DNA from: Pulveribacter suum
GTDB lineage: Bacteria; Pseudomonadota; Gammaproteobacteria; Burkholderiales; Burkholderiaceae_C
Direction of reading: 5' to 3'
NCBI RefSeq assembly: GCF_003013695.1
Contig: NZ_CP027792.1
Span: 372,001-436,000 of the forward strand
DNA: 64,000 nucleotides
How positions within the stretch are numbered: the stretch's first letter is position 1; each line of letters opens with the position of its first letter. The notes under the pieces are model-generated. The model had not been told where the DNA came from and searched no databases. It saw only the letters and a list, made by a program, of their open reading frames with translations. The translations under genes were made by a program, and so were the position numbers. Shown here piece after piece: positions 26,798 through 36,270 of this stretch.

Positions 26798-26824
26798 GGC
26801 GCCGGCGCCAACGCCTGCTACTTG

Positions 26825-27048
26825 TTCTTTGACTTCAATATGAAAGATTAGTAGTGGTAGTAGAGGGCGGGGTCCGCTGTGGACAAGTCACTTTTCGCTT
26901 TATGAATCAACGGTTGTGCACCGGCCCAGGTCTGGGGGTGGCACCCCGGTCGGCGTGGTCCGGTTTTGGGGACAAAACGCGGCGCACGCGCCGGCCTGTG
27001 GATAAGCCCCGGCTTGTCCTGCCGCGCTACCCAGGGTTATCCACAGCT
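26825..27048. promoter_or_regulatory. DnaA-box / DnaA-trio module B (origin-unwinding-like)
   Basis: Same design and orientation as module A: an AT-rich stretch (26825-26850), a TAG run ending TAGAG at 26865, a 12-bp GC-rich spacer, reverse box TGTGGACAA (26878-26886), TTGGGGACAA (26966-26975), reverse consensus box TGTGGATAA (26997-27005) and forward consensus box TTATCCACA (27037-27045). Intervals between elements (13, 119 and 40 bp) equal those of module A. Together with a terminator and repeat copy 9 it accounts for the 26721-27185 gap. Confidence 0.65.
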
Positions 27049-27062
27049 CGGGATTTTTGGCG

Positions 27063-27109
27063 AAAAACGGCTGTAACGCTTGCCAGACAAGCGCTGGCAG
27101 CTATCAAAG
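27063..27109 (-). repeat. Intergenic hairpin repeat, copy 9
   Basis: ACGGCTGTAACGCTTGCCAG, then CAAGCGCTGGCAGCTATC, reverse orientation, between module B and the DUF3297 gene. Confidence 0.8.
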
Positions 27110-27185
27110 AAGGAGCAAAGGGTAAGCTGCACGATAATGGCGGCCCGCTGCACCAGCAGCCGCCACCACCTTTCTTTGCATCGCC

Positions 27186-27455
27186 ATGTCCGAAGCCGAT
27201 TCTTTCAACCCCGATTCGCTGCTGCCCCTGCCCGACCGCCTGGCGGTGAACCCGCGCAGCCCCCACCACGCCGCCGCCGTGTTCCAGCAGCCGGCAGAGA
27301 TCGGCATCCGCTTCAACGGCAAGGAGCGCTTTGACGTGCAGGAGTACTGCGTGAGCGAAGGCTGGATCAAGGTGCCCGCCGGCAAGACGCTGGACCGGCG
27401 CGGGCAGCCGCTGCTCATCACGCTGAAAGGCAGCGTGGAGGCTTTCTACCGATAG
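27186..27455 (+). CDS. DUF3297-family protein
   Basis: 89 aa, complete. It has the family's conserved core RLAVNPRSPHHAAAVFQQPA, IGIRFNGKERFDVQEYCVSE and GWIKVPAGKTLDRRGQPLLI. Homologues are small cytoplasmic proteins of unknown function, sometimes mislabelled glutathione peroxidase. It is single-domain with no cysteine pair. It follows module B and repeat copy 9. Confidence 0.85.
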   Translation: MSEADSFNPDSLLPLPDRLAVNPRSPHHAAAVFQQPAEIGIRFNGKERFDVQEYCVSEGWIKVPAGKTLDRRGQPLLITLKGSVEAFYR

Positions 27456-27536
27456 GTTGCCGGGCCGGCGAGCGGGGCGGCACTGCCCCGGCGCCTGCTG
27501 CGTGGGGCGGCGCCGGCACCGGCGCACCGCGGCGCT

Positions 27537-28331
27537 TCAATGCCCGACGAAGCCGGGCTTTCTCTTGCCAAAGAACGCCTCGATGCCCTCGCGCAGATCC
27601 CGGGTGCGCGCGCAGGCATCGAATGCATCGGCCTCGGCGGCCAGCTGCCCGGCCAGGTCGCGGTCGAAGCTGGCGCGCATCAGCCGGCGCATGTGGCCGT
27701 AGGCGGCGGTGGGCCCGGCGGCCAGGCGCTCGGCCAGTGCCTGGGCCGCGCCCGGCAGCTCGGCGGCGGGCAGCACGCGGTTGACCAGGCCCGCGCGCAG
27801 CGCCTCGTCGGCGCTCAGGGTCTCGCCCAGCAGCGCGATCTCCAGCGCCCGGCGCAGGCCCACCAGACGCGGCAGCGCCCAGGAGGCGCCCACGTCGCAG
27901 CTGGTGCCGAGGTTGATGTAGGCCAGGTTGAACTTCGCGTCCTCGGCAGCCAGCACGAAGTCGCACATCAGCGCCAGCGACAGGCCGGCGCCGGCGGCTG
28001 CGCCGTGCACCTGGGCGATGACCGGGGCGTCGAGCTGCTGCAGGGCCAGCAGCGCTTCGTTCAGCGGGCCGAGCAGGTCGCGCGCGCCCTGCGCCGGGTC
28101 GGCGCGCAAGGTGGCCAGGTCGCCGCCCGCCATGAAGGCTCGCCCTGCCCCCTTGAGCAGCACGGCGCGCACGCCGCCGTCCTGCACCAGGGCCTGCACC
28201 GCTGCCAGCAGCGCCTGCGCGGTGGCCACGTCCAGCGCGTTCATCGCCTCGGGCCGGTTGAATTGCAGGGTGGCGACACCGCCCGCGCGGGTGACGAGCA
28301 GGGGGGACGGCAAGGCGGCGTTCTGGGGCAC
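27537..28331 (-). CDS. Enoyl-CoA hydratase/isomerase (PaaG-like crotonase)
   Basis: 264-aa crotonase. The oxyanion-hole segments are GRAFMAGGDLATLR and QVHGAAAGAGLSLALMCDFV. The active-site loop reads YINLGTSCDVGASWALPRLVG, with Asp in the position typical of PaaG-type isomerases and no second Glu as in classical hydratases. It may therefore isomerise rather than hydrate. It is the last gene of the liv/acyl-CoA ligase operon, separated from the ligase only by repeat copy 10. Confidence 0.87.
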   Translation of the reverse strand: MPQNAALPSPLLVTRAGGVATLQFNRPEAMNALDVATAQALLAAVQALVQDGGVRAVLLKGAGRAFMAGGDLATLRADPAQGARDLLGPLNEALLALQQLDAPVIAQVHGAAAGAGLSLALMCDFVLAAEDAKFNLAYINLGTSCDVGASWALPRLVGLRRALEIALLGETLSADEALRAGLVNRVLPAAELPGAAQALAERLAAGPTAAYGHMRRLMRASFDRDLAGQLAAEADAFDACARTRDLREGIEAFFGKRKPGFVGH

Positions 28332-28336
28332 GGGCG

Positions 28337-28394
28337 GCTACTCCTGTATTGATAGCTGCTGGCGCTTTACACATAAGCGCTGGCAGCCTGTTTC
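28337..28394 (+). repeat. Intergenic hairpin repeat, copy 10 (within an operon)
   Basis: GATAGCTGCTGGCGCTTTAC, then ATAAGCGCTGGCAGCC. It lies between the ligase and the enoyl-CoA hydratase gene, a position where it could attenuate the last gene. Confidence 0.85.
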
Positions 28395-30197
28395 ATGCAT
28401 AAAGCGCCTCGATCTCGCCTGCATAGGTCTTGTAGACGCTGGCGCGGCGCACCTTCATGGTGGCGGTGACTTCGCCGTCGTCGTGGTCCAGCTCCTTGGT
28501 CAGCAGGTGGAACTTGCGGATGTGCGCCACCTGCGCCAGGCGCGCATTGCCTGCGGCGATCTCGCCCTCGATCAGCTGGCGCACCTCGGGGGTCTCGACC
28601 AGCGAGCGGAAGTGCGTGAAGGCGATGCGCCGCGCCTCGGCCCACTTGCCCACGGTCTCCAGGTCGATCTGCACCAGGGCCGAGACGAACTTGCGCCCGT
28701 CGGCGATCACGATGCATTCCTTGATGAACGGGCTGGCCTTCATCGCGCCCTCGATCTCGGTGGGCGTGAGGTTCTTGCCGCCGGCGGTGATCATGATGTC
28801 CTTGAGCCGGTCGACGATCTTCAGCTGGCCGTCCGCTTCCTCGCGCACCACGTCGCCGGTGTGCAGCCAGCCGTCCTGGATGGTCTGCGCCGTGGCCTCG
28901 GGGTTCTTGTAGTAGCCGGCGAAGACCATCTCGCCCTGGATCTGGAATTCGCCCGTGTCCGGCGCGATGCGAAAGCGCACGCCCTCGGTTACCGGGCCGA
29001 CGGTGCCGGGAGTGACCTGCGACAACCGGTGGCCCGTCACCATGCCGGTGGATTCGGTCAGGCCATAGACCTCGATCAGCGGCACGCCCAGGGTGCGAAA
29101 AAAGCGCACCACCTCGGGCGCGATCGGCGCGGCGCCGGTCAGCGCCACGCGCGCGCGGCGCAGGCCGATGAAGTTCTGCAGCGCGCGCAGCACCAGCCAG
29201 TAGTGCGCGCCGTAGTTGGCGCGCTCGGCCAGGCTCCACTCTTCGCGCGGCTTGTCCGCCAGCGGCGCGCAGGCGGCCATGGCGCGCGCGTACAGCGCGC
29301 GGCGCAGGCGGCCGGTTTCCTGCATCTTGATGGTGATGGACGAGTGCAGCTTTTCCCAGATGCGCGGCACGCCCAGGAACATGCTGGGGGCGACTTCGCG
29401 CAGATCCTCCTGCACGGTGCGGATGGACTCGCCGAAGTTGACGGTGCAGCCCAGGTACAGGGGCACGAAGGTGGTCAGCATCTGCTCGGCCACGTGGCAC
29501 AGCGGCAGGTAGGACAGGTGCGAGGTGGGGCCCGCCAGCTGCAGCCGCTCGGCGATGCCCGGCACCACGCCGCGCATGTTGCGCCAGGAGATCATGGCGC
29601 CCTTCGGAGCCCCCGTGGAGCCCGAGGTGTAGATCATCAGACCGATGTCATCGAGCTTTTGCCGCGCCAGCAGCTCGTCGATGCGCGCCTGGCTGTGCGC
29701 ACTGTGGCCCATTTTTTCGACCTCGGCGAAGGTCGTGATCAGGGCGCGCTGCTCGGGGGCAAAGCTGCGCAGGCCCTTGGGCTCCATGACGATGATTTTC
29801 TTCAGGCGCGGCAGCTGGGGCAGCGCCTGCAGCACCTTGTCGGTCTGCTCCTGGTCCTCGCAGACCATGATGTCGATGTCGGCATGGCCGACGACGTAGG
29901 CGACCTCCGGGGAAGGGCTGGTCGGATAGACGCCCACGGCGATGCCGCCCACCAGGCCGGCGCCCATCTGCGCGACCACCCATTCGATGCGGTTCTCGGC
30001 AATCACGCCGACGTGCCCGCCAGGCGGCAGGCCCAGCGCCAGCAGGCCCTGGCCGAAGTGGCTGGCGCGGCGGTAGTACTCAGCCCAGGTGAAGGGCTTC
30101 CAGATGCCGAAGTCCTTTTGCCGGATGGCGATGCGGCCCGCATCCTGCTGCGCGCGCTGGCGCAGCATCTGCGGCAGGGTGAGTTCAGGGAGTTTGC

Positions 30198-30201
<4 letters not shown>
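28393..30201 (-). CDS. AMP-dependent acyl-CoA ligase
   Basis: 602 aa, ANL-superfamily adenylating enzyme that makes an acyl-CoA from a carboxylate, ATP and CoA. The P-loop motif is MIYTSGSTGAPKGAMISWR (about 190-208). The A5/A8 regions read VYGLTESTGMVTGH and FQIQGEMVFAGYYKNPEATA with GWLHTGDVVREE. The C-terminal lid has DRLKDIMITAGGKNLTPTEIE with the catalytic Lys region. It resembles long-chain fatty-acid CoA ligases of the FAA1 type. Its start overlaps the livF stop by 4 bp (ATGA), tying it to the transporter operon. Confidence 0.9.
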
Positions 30202-31019
<818 letters not shown>

Positions 31020-31029
31020 GGCTGGAGCG

Positions 31030-32217
31030 TCAGAGCTTGATCCAGTCGGAGGCAGCGACCATCTTCTGCGCCTTCATGTCCGCCCGGTACACGCGCCCGA
31101 CGGGGATGGAGTTGCCCGAGATGGTGATCGGCACGCCGATCAGGCCGCCGGTGTCGAAGTCCTTGATGGAGTTCAGCGCGCTTTTGAGGTTGTCGCCCGT
31201 GAGCGGCTTGTTCGCCTCCAGCGTGCGCTTGGCCGACTCCAGGAACAGCATCGCGGCCAGGAAGCCCTGGGTGTAGGCCGTGCTCTGGTACTCGGGGCGC
31301 ATGGCGCGGATCTTTTCCAGCATCGGCGCCTTTTCCGTGTCGTAGTAGTAGCGGTAGGGCATCACGCCCATGAAGCCTTCGCCGTCCGGGCCCATCTTCA
31401 TGACGGTGGAGCTGTCCATGGTCCAGAAGGTGCCCATCCACTTGGATTGCATGCCCTGCTGCTTGCCCTGGGTGATGAACTCGGGGATGGGCGCCAGGAT
31501 GTAGCCGTGGAAGATGGTGTAGTCGGGCGCGGCGCGGCGCAGCTTGATGACCTCGGTGGACACGTCCACGCTGCCGGCGGGCGTCATGATCTTGACGGGC
31601 ACCGACAGGCCCAGCTTCTTGGCCAGCGCCTCGCTGGAGTCGATGGGGTCGCGGCCGAACTCGGAGTCGGAATAGACGAAGGCCACCTTGGCGCCGGGCT
31701 TCTCCTTGGCGATGTGGTTCAGCAGGATGCCGAACATCTCGGTGTAGTCCGGCCCGACCAGGAACTGGTGCGGGTACTTCTTCGGGTCGTTCAGCTCGGT
31801 GGCGAACGAGGCGCCGGCCATGAGGATGCTGCCGTTGCGGTCCAGCTCGGGGTTGATGGTCTTGGCAAAGCCGGTGGAGTCGCCGTAGTACAGATTCACC
31901 TTGTTCTGGCTGGTGATCTTCTTGAACGCGGCTACCGACACATCGACCTTGTAGCCCGTGTCCTCGGGCACGTATTTCACCTTGCGGCCCTTGATGCCGC
32001 CGGCGTCGTTGACGATCTTCACGTAGTCCTGGATGCCGGCGTTGATGCCCACGCCAGCAAAGGCGAACACGCCCGTCATGGGGATGGAGCCGCCGATGAC
32101 GATCTCGTCAGCACCCTGGGCCAGCACCGACAGCGGCTGGGTGAGCGCTGCCGCGCCGGCGGCGGCCGCCGTGAGCATGATGCTGCGGCGGCGGGTGGAA
32201 ATGCGTTGCTGTGCCAT
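31030..32217 (-). CDS. livK: Liv-type ABC transporter substrate-binding protein
   Basis: 395 aa from the ATG at 32217, which has AGGAGA upstream and opens a Tat-like signal peptide (STRRRSIMLTAAAAGAAALT, cleavage near VLAQ). The periplasmic-binding type-1 fold begins at DEIVIGGSIPMTGVFAFAGVG. Its partners are the permeases and ATPases of this operon. Given the linked acyl-CoA ligase, the ligand may be an aromatic or aliphatic acid rather than an amino acid. That is inference from context only. Confidence 0.9.
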   Translation of the reverse strand: MAQQRISTRRRSIMLTAAAAGAAALTQPLSVLAQGADEIVIGGSIPMTGVFAFAGVGINAGIQDYVKIVNDAGGIKGRKVKYVPEDTGYKVDVSVAAFKKITSQNKVNLYYGDSTGFAKTINPELDRNGSILMAGASFATELNDPKKYPHQFLVGPDYTEMFGILLNHIAKEKPGAKVAFVYSDSEFGRDPIDSSEALAKKLGLSVPVKIMTPAGSVDVSTEVIKLRRAAPDYTIFHGYILAPIPEFITQGKQQGMQSKWMGTFWTMDSSTVMKMGPDGEGFMGVMPYRYYYDTEKAPMLEKIRAMRPEYQSTAYTQGFLAAMLFLESAKRTLEANKPLTGDNLKSALNSIKDFDTGGLIGVPITISGNSIPVGRVYRADMKAQKMVAASDWIKL

Positions 32218-32243
32218 GTCTGTCTCCTGGTTTGCGGGGTGGG

Positions 32244-33281
32244 TCAATTGCGGAAGGGCCACAGGTGGAAGAACCGGCGCGTGCGGCGCCACATTTCTGC
32301 GAGCCCCAGCGGCTCGAAGACCAGAAAACCGATGATCAGCGCGCCAAAGATCACCAGGCGCACGGGCGAGAGGAACACCGTCAGATTCGTGCCGCCGGGC
32401 AGCAGATCGACGATCAGCTTGAGCACTTCGGGCACCAGCGTCATGAACACCGCGCCCAGCACGCCGCCCAGGATCGAGCCCATGCCGCCGACGATGATGG
32501 CGGCTAGGAAGAAGATCGACAGCGACAGCGGAAAGCTCTCGGGCGTCACCACGCGGAAGAAATACGCCCACAGCCCGCCGGCCACGCCGGCGTAGAACGA
32601 CGACAGGCCGAACGACAGCAGCTTGTATTGCAGCAGCGGAATGCCCAGCACCTCGGCCGAGATGTCGCGGTCGCGAATCGCGATGAAGGCGCGGCCGATG
32701 CGCGTGCGAAACAGGTTGGCCGCGCCCAGCAGCATCAGCACGGTGACGGGCACGATCAGCCAGTACAGGCGAAACGAGGTGTCCAGCACGGCGCCGAACA
32801 GTTGGCCCGGTTGCATGGACAGCCCGGTCGTGCCGCCGGTGATGGAGAAGTTGGCGAACAGAAAGTGCGCAATGAACGACGCCGCGATGGTCACGATGGC
32901 CAGGTACAGCCCCTTGACGCGCAGCGACGGGATGCCCACCACCATGCCGCCGACCATGGCGACGAAGCCCCCGGCCAGCAGGTTCAGCAGCAGCGGCGTG
33001 CCCCAGCGCGCCTGCAAGATCGCCACCGTGTACGCGCCCAGCCCCATGAACGCCGCCTGCCCCAGGCTGACCAGCCCCGTGTAGCCGGTGAGAATGTTCA
33101 GCCCCGTGCTGCTGGCGACGTTGATGGCGATCAGGCAGGCCAGGTAGAGCCAGTAGTCGCTGGCGACGAAGGGGAAGGCGACGAGCAGCACGGCGGCGAT
33201 GCCCAGCCAGACGTGCTGCGTGCGCGAGTCGAACAGCGCGGCGTCGGCGACGTAGGTTTCCTTGAAGGTTCCGATGCGCAT
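32244..33281 (-). CDS. livM: Liv-type ABC transporter permease LivM
   Basis: 345-aa inner-membrane permease with 9-10 hydrophobic segments. The LivM signature is present (NILTGYTGLVSLGQAAFMGLG, GLYLAIVTIAASFIAHFLF) together with the cytoplasmic coupling motif GRAFIAIRDRDISAEVLGIP. Its start directly abuts the livH stop (33282). Confidence 0.93.
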   Translation of the reverse strand: MRIGTFKETYVADAALFDSRTQHVWLGIAAVLLVAFPFVASDYWLYLACLIAINVASSTGLNILTGYTGLVSLGQAAFMGLGAYTVAILQARWGTPLLLNLLAGGFVAMVGGMVVGIPSLRVKGLYLAIVTIAASFIAHFLFANFSITGGTTGLSMQPGQLFGAVLDTSFRLYWLIVPVTVLMLLGAANLFRTRIGRAFIAIRDRDISAEVLGIPLLQYKLLSFGLSSFYAGVAGGLWAYFFRVVTPESFPLSLSIFFLAAIIVGGMGSILGGVLGAVFMTLVPEVLKLIVDLLPGGTNLTVFLSPVRLVIFGALIIGFLVFEPLGLAEMWRRTRRFFHLWPFRN

Positions 33282-34163
33282 CTAGAGCCTCTCTATTTCG
33301 CGTGTGCCGAAGAGGCCATAGGGCCGCGCCATCAGGATGGCCACCAGCACGATGAAGGTCGCCAGCAGCTTGTATTCGCCGCCCAGGTAGGCGCCGGCCA
33401 GCGCCTCCACCAGGCCGACCAGCACGCCGGCGACCAGCGCGCCCAGCACGCTATCGAGCCCGCCGACGATCACGACCACCAGCACCGACAGGCCGAACAC
33501 GCCCATGGAAGACGAGATGCCGCCGATGGAGCCGACGATGATCCCGGACACCGCGGCCAGCATGGCGGAGACCACCCAGGCCAGCGAGAACACGCGCGGC
33601 ACGTTGATGCCCACCGAGTACGCTGCCCCCTGGTCGCTGGCCGTGGCGCGCAGCGCCACGCCGCCGCGCCAGTAGCGAAACACCAGCAGCACGGCGGCGA
33701 TGAACACGGCGGCGATCACCGCGCCCCAGAAGACCTTGGGCGCCAGGAAGGCGTCGCCCACCATGATGGGTTTGCTGGGCATGAAGTCCGGCAGGCGGCG
33801 CTGGTCGGCGCTCCAGACCATCTCCACCAGCCCGACCAGCACCGAGCCCAGTCCCACCGTGACCATGAAGGCAGAGATCGGCGGCTCGCCCAGCAGCGGG
33901 CGGATCATGGTGCGCTCGATGACGGCGCCCAGCAACCCGCTGGCCAGCACGGCAGCTGGGATGGCCAGCCATAGCGGCAGCGACCACATGGCGGCGAAAG
34001 TGAAGAACAGATACGCCCCGGCCATCAGCATCTCGCCGATGGCGATGTTCACCACCCGCGTGGCCTTGTAGACCATGACGAAGGCCAGCGCGGCCAGCGC
34101 GTACAGCCCGCCGCTGGCGATGCCGGTGAGGCTGATCTCGAACAGGTAGGCCCAATCCATCAT
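33282..34163 (-). CDS. livH: Liv-type ABC transporter permease LivH
   Basis: 293 aa, hydrophobic. LivH landmarks are LTGIASGGLYALAALAFVMV, VNIAIGEMLMAGAYLFFTF, GVALRATASDQGAAYSVGIN, and GGISSSMGVFGLSVLVVVIV with GGLDSVLGALVAG. The start (ATG ATG at 34163) overlaps the livG stop as ATGA, so translation is coupled. Confidence 0.93.
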   Translation of the reverse strand: MMDWAYLFEISLTGIASGGLYALAALAFVMVYKATRVVNIAIGEMLMAGAYLFFTFAAMWSLPLWLAIPAAVLASGLLGAVIERTMIRPLLGEPPISAFMVTVGLGSVLVGLVEMVWSADQRRLPDFMPSKPIMVGDAFLAPKVFWGAVIAAVFIAAVLLVFRYWRGGVALRATASDQGAAYSVGINVPRVFSLAWVVSAMLAAVSGIIVGSIGGISSSMGVFGLSVLVVVIVGGLDSVLGALVAGVLVGLVEALAGAYLGGEYKLLATFIVLVAILMARPYGLFGTREIERL

Positions 34164-35038
34164 GCGGCCCCCTGTGCAGCGGGTGCGGGCGCACGCCCGG
34201 CGGCGGCCTGCAGCTTGGCGCGCAGCGCGCCCACGTCGCCCGAGCCCAGGTAGGCGCGCGCCACCTCCGGGTCGGCCTGCACCACGGCCGGCGTGCCCTG
34301 GGCGATGACCTGGCCGAAGTTCAGCACCACGACGTGGTCCGACAGGTCCATCACCATGCCCATGTCGTGCTCGACCATCAGCACCGTGGCGCCCCACTCG
34401 GCGCGCACGTCCAGGATGAAGCGCGCCATGTCCTCGGTTTCCTCGCGGTTCATGCCGGCCACGGGTTCATCGAGCATCAGCACCTCGGGCTGCATGGCCA
34501 GGGCGCGGGCCATCTCGACGCGCTTTTGCAGGCCGTAGGGCAGGGCGGCCACAGGCGCGTGGCGGATGTGGTCGATCTCCAGGAAGTCGATGATGCGCTC
34601 CTCGATGTCGCGGCGCAGTTCGGCTTCTTCGCGGCGCGCGCGGCCGACGTACAGCAGGGCGTCCAGCACATGGGTCTTCAGGTGCGCGTGGCGGCCCAGC
34701 TTGATGTTGTCCAGCACCGTCATGCCGCGGAACAGGGCGATGTTCTGGAAGCTGCGCGCCAGGCCCAGGCGTGCGCGCTGGGGCGGCGGCACGCGTGTGA
34801 TGTCCTGCCCGCGAAAGCGGATGCTGCCGGCCGTGGGGCGATAGAAGCCCGAGATGGTGTTGAACAGCGAGGTCTTGCCCGCGCCGTTGGGCCCGATGAC
34901 GGCGGTGATGGAGCCGCGTTGCACGTCGAACCCCACGCCCGAGAGCGCGCGCACGCCGCCAAAGGCCAGCGTCACGCCGTCCACCTGCAGCAGGGGCGGG
35001 GCGGCGGCGTGCATGCCGTGCGCGGGGCTTGTCTCCAT
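34160..35038 (-). CDS. livG: Liv-type ABC transporter ATP-binding protein LivG
   Basis: 292 aa, first gene of the operon. Walker A is VIGPNGAGKTSLFNTISGFY, and Walker B is VLMLDEPVAGMNREETEDMA. The signature region is atypical (VAALPYGLQKRVEMARALAM in place of LSGGQQ), as is usual for LivG. Gene order livG-livH-livM-livK-livF-ligase-hydratase is all minus strand with overlaps or gaps under 65 bp. Confidence 0.92.
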   Translation of the reverse strand: METSPAHGMHAAAPPLLQVDGVTLAFGGVRALSGVGFDVQRGSITAVIGPNGAGKTSLFNTISGFYRPTAGSIRFRGQDITRVPPPQRARLGLARSFQNIALFRGMTVLDNIKLGRHAHLKTHVLDALLYVGRARREEAELRRDIEERIIDFLEIDHIRHAPVAALPYGLQKRVEMARALAMQPEVLMLDEPVAGMNREETEDMARFILDVRAEWGATVLMVEHDMGMVMDLSDHVVVLNFGQVIAQGTPAVVQADPEVARAYLGSGDVGALRAKLQAAAGRAPAPAAQGAA

Positions 35039-35096
35039 CGGATTCCTCTACGGGTTTGTTCGCAACCGGTGTTTGCCTACTCGTCCGTAGACTGGT

Positions 35097-35108
35097 TACT
35101 CTGGAGTA
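35097..35108. promoter_or_regulatory. Candidate TetR-family operator in the divergent liv/tetR promoter region
   Basis: TACTC-TG-GAGTA is a perfect 5-bp palindrome in the 136-bp gap between livG and the regulator. A further half-site CTACTC lies about 20 bp to the left. TetR-family regulators commonly act at such sites in their own divergent promoter. The assignment is by position and symmetry only. Confidence 0.35.
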
Positions 35109-35174
35109 GATTCTTGAAGCGCCCGTGCACAATGGGCATCCGGACTTACCCCATCCACCAGAACCCTGACTCGC

Positions 35175-35927
35175 ATGGCACCGACCCCCCGCCGCACCAG
35201 CACCAGCACCGGCACCAGCACGGGCAAGGCTGGCGGCAACGCGCCCGCTGAGCCGTCGTCCACACGCAGGCGCGCACCCCCGCCGTCTTCACCTGCCGCC
35301 GCATCGCCCTGGCCCGGTGCGAGCGAGCGCGAACGCCAGCGCGAGGCCAAGCGCAACGCCGTGCTGACCACCGCCGCGCAGCTGTTCAACGAGCGCGGCT
35401 TTCACGCCACGTCACTGGACGACATCGCCGCGCGCCTGCACGTCACCAAGCCGACGCTGTACTACTACGTGAAGAACAAGGACGAGATCCTGCTGGCCTG
35501 TGTGAAAAAGGGCCTGGACATGACGCTGGAGGGCATCGAGGCCTCGCGCGCGGCCGGCGGCAACGCGCTGGAGCAGCTGCGCGCGTGCATGCGGGTCTAT
35601 GCCGGCATCGTCATGCAGCCCTTCGGCATGTGCCTGATCCGGGTCGGCGACGAAGAGGTGCCCGAGCCCTCCCGCGCCGAGCTGCGGCGGCTGAAGTCCG
35701 AGATCGACCAGGCCTTTCGCCGCCTGGTGGCGCAGGGCGTGGAGGAAGGCTTGATCGCGCCCTGCGATCCGAAGCTGACCGCCTTCGTGATCGCGGGCGC
35801 CTTGAGCTGGATCGGCCGCTGGTACCAGGCGGACGGAGGACTGTCGTCCGAGCACATCGCGCAGCAGTGCATCGACACCCTGCTTGCGGGCGTCCTGGCG
35901 CGCGAAGTCACCCCAGCGCCGCGATGA
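35175..35927 (+). CDS. TetR/AcrR-family transcriptional regulator
   Basis: 250 aa. A Thr/Pro/Ser-rich N-terminal 55 residues precede the helix-turn-helix (RNAVLTTAAQLFNERGFHAT, SLDDIAARLHVTKPTLYYYV). The C-terminal ligand domain contains RACMRVYAGIVMQPFGMCLI and FVIAGALSWIGRWYQADGGL, as in regulators of fatty-acid or acyl-CoA genes. It diverges from the liv/acyl-CoA ligase operon and probably represses it in response to the acyl-CoA made by the ligase. The true start could be further downstream, because the N-terminal tail is low-complexity. Confidence 0.87.
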   Translation: MAPTPRRTSTSTGTSTGKAGGNAPAEPSSTRRRAPPPSSPAAASPWPGASERERQREAKRNAVLTTAAQLFNERGFHATSLDDIAARLHVTKPTLYYYVKNKDEILLACVKKGLDMTLEGIEASRAAGGNALEQLRACMRVYAGIVMQPFGMCLIRVGDEEVPEPSRAELRRLKSEIDQAFRRLVAQGVEEGLIAPCDPKLTAFVIAGALSWIGRWYQADGGLSSEHIAQQCIDTLLAGVLAREVTPAPR

Positions 35928-36270
35928 CGAGCAGCACGAAGCCCGCCACTGCAATCAGGGCGTGCACGTAGAGGATGGGCTTGGGCAGCAGCTGGCGCTT
36001 TTCCTGGTAACCCAGGTTCAGCAGCAGGCCGCCCAGCGAGGCGATGACCAGCAGCACCACGGCCCACAGCGCAAACCGCGGCAGGCCAACGGTGAAGGCG
36101 CCGAACAGCAGCAGCGTGAGGCCGGCCGCGGCCAGCAGGCCGTGCGCCATGGCCAGCCATGCGGGCGGGTTGTGGCCGGCCGACAGGCGTATGCCCGCCA
36201 TGACCAGGCCCCCGGCCGCGGCGAGGCCCAGCAGGGTGATGGCGGTCCAGAGAAGTACGGCGAGAGTCAT
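35908..36270 (-). CDS. Small four-helix membrane protein of unknown function
   Basis: 120 aa with four hydrophobic segments (TLAVLLWTAITLLGLAAAGG, WLAMAHGLLAAAGLTLLLFG, FALWAVVLLVIASLGGLLLN, ILYVHALIAVAGFVLLVIAA). The ATG at 36270 has AAGGAG 5 nt upstream. Its 3' end overlaps the tetR 3' end by 20 bp, convergent. No motif was recognised beyond a general integral-membrane pattern. Confidence 0.7.
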   Translation of the reverse strand: MTLAVLLWTAITLLGLAAAGGLVMAGIRLSAGHNPPAWLAMAHGLLAAAGLTLLLFGAFTVGLPRFALWAVVLLVIASLGGLLLNLGYQEKRQLLPKPILYVHALIAVAGFVLLVIAALG

